From the NCBI GenBank assembly GCA_964622775.1, contig CAZUSO010000017.1, forward strand, positions 1 through 51,600: DNA of 51,600 bases, given 5' to 3'. The position numbers and the translations under genes were made by a program. This document shows, piece by piece, positions 51,504 through 51,600 of the stretch. The notes beneath the pieces are model-generated. The model saw only the letters and a program-made list of their open reading frames with translations, had not been told where the DNA came from and searched no databases. How positions within the stretch are numbered: the stretch's first letter is position 1; each line of letters begins with the position of its first letter. The stretch is from CAZUSO01 sp964622775. Its GTDB lineage: Bacteria > Bacteroidota > Bacteroidia > Chitinophagales > Chitinophagaceae.

Positions 51504-51600
51504 GGGTGCCTACTCAATACACGAATTCTTTTGTTCATGCCGTGTGTGGCAGATGTCCTCACCCACGATCACTCAGCGTGAATCCGTGTCCTCAGGGTGC

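Noticed and set aside
51192..51600. Plus-strand open frame across the 21-bp repeats to the window edge (LIALTYS-type units)
   Set aside because: There is no ATG before the repeats and the hydrophobic translation looks like the complement of the charged heptads; it cannot be excluded that a gene continues beyond the window.

Overview
The window looks like chromosomal DNA of a member of the Bacteroidota, most likely the Chitinophagales/Chitinophagaceae. The evidence is four proteins with C-terminal sorting signals for the type IX secretion system (three type A, one type B/gliding-associated), a SusC-like outer-membrane beta-barrel receptor, a bacillithiol gene (bshA), many signal-peptide and lipoprotein genes, and several TAnnTTTG boxes of the Bacteroidota -7 type. 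Moderate GC, short intergenic gaps and many convergent pairs fit this. No tRNA, rRNA, CRISPR array or replication origin was seen.

Layout. 1-3767 (minus): a gene cut by the left edge, a membrane class III adenylate cyclase, and an FAD oxidoreductase with a large membrane domain whose stop overlaps the cyclase start. 4403-12140: glycine C-acetyltransferase, outer-membrane receptor, M1 peptidase, a DUF4468-type protein and a thiolase. 12561-15142: an oxidative-stress divergon, with catalase on one side and Dps plus a small acidic protein on the other, around a 49-bp nested dyad. 15654-17653: a luciferase-like flavin oxidoreductase and a pirin. 17690-22450: a decayed patch with two dead transposase genes, a metallophosphoesterase gene that has lost its catalytic half, and one intact gliding-type secreted protein. 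22459-25050: an XRE regulator divergent from a cysteine-rich lipoprotein, a propeller-like lipoprotein and a CxxC thioredoxin-like protein. 25226-26634: a CLC transporter of the fluoride-selective type with a fluoride riboswitch and a visible switching hairpin in its leader. 26835-34798: a complete drug-efflux operon resembling E. coli cecR-ybhGFSR (TetR, TolC, HlyD-type adaptor, two ATPases, two ABC-2 permeases), with a dead SRPBCC gene inside it. 35255-50343: bshA, a cytochrome c lipoprotein, three large secreted proteins (one a CotH kinase), an ABC-F ATPase, a BrkB-type protein, an ABC ATPase without adjacent permease, an alpha/beta hydrolase and queA. 50344-51600: no intact large gene; decayed coding traces and a 21-bp tandem repeat that reads as heptad peptides on the minus strand.

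Three repeat phenomena run through the window. Arrays with a strict 7-bp period sit at gene junctions, mostly in the efflux operon, and several contain stop codons and one or two N-termini of the genes. A dispersed intergenic element, four copies here, has conserved flanks around a hairpin whose two arms differ between copies yet stay complementary. The right end carries the 21-bp coding-like repeat. The most specific functional discovery is the fluoride riboswitch with its mutually exclusive hairpin upstream of the CLC gene.
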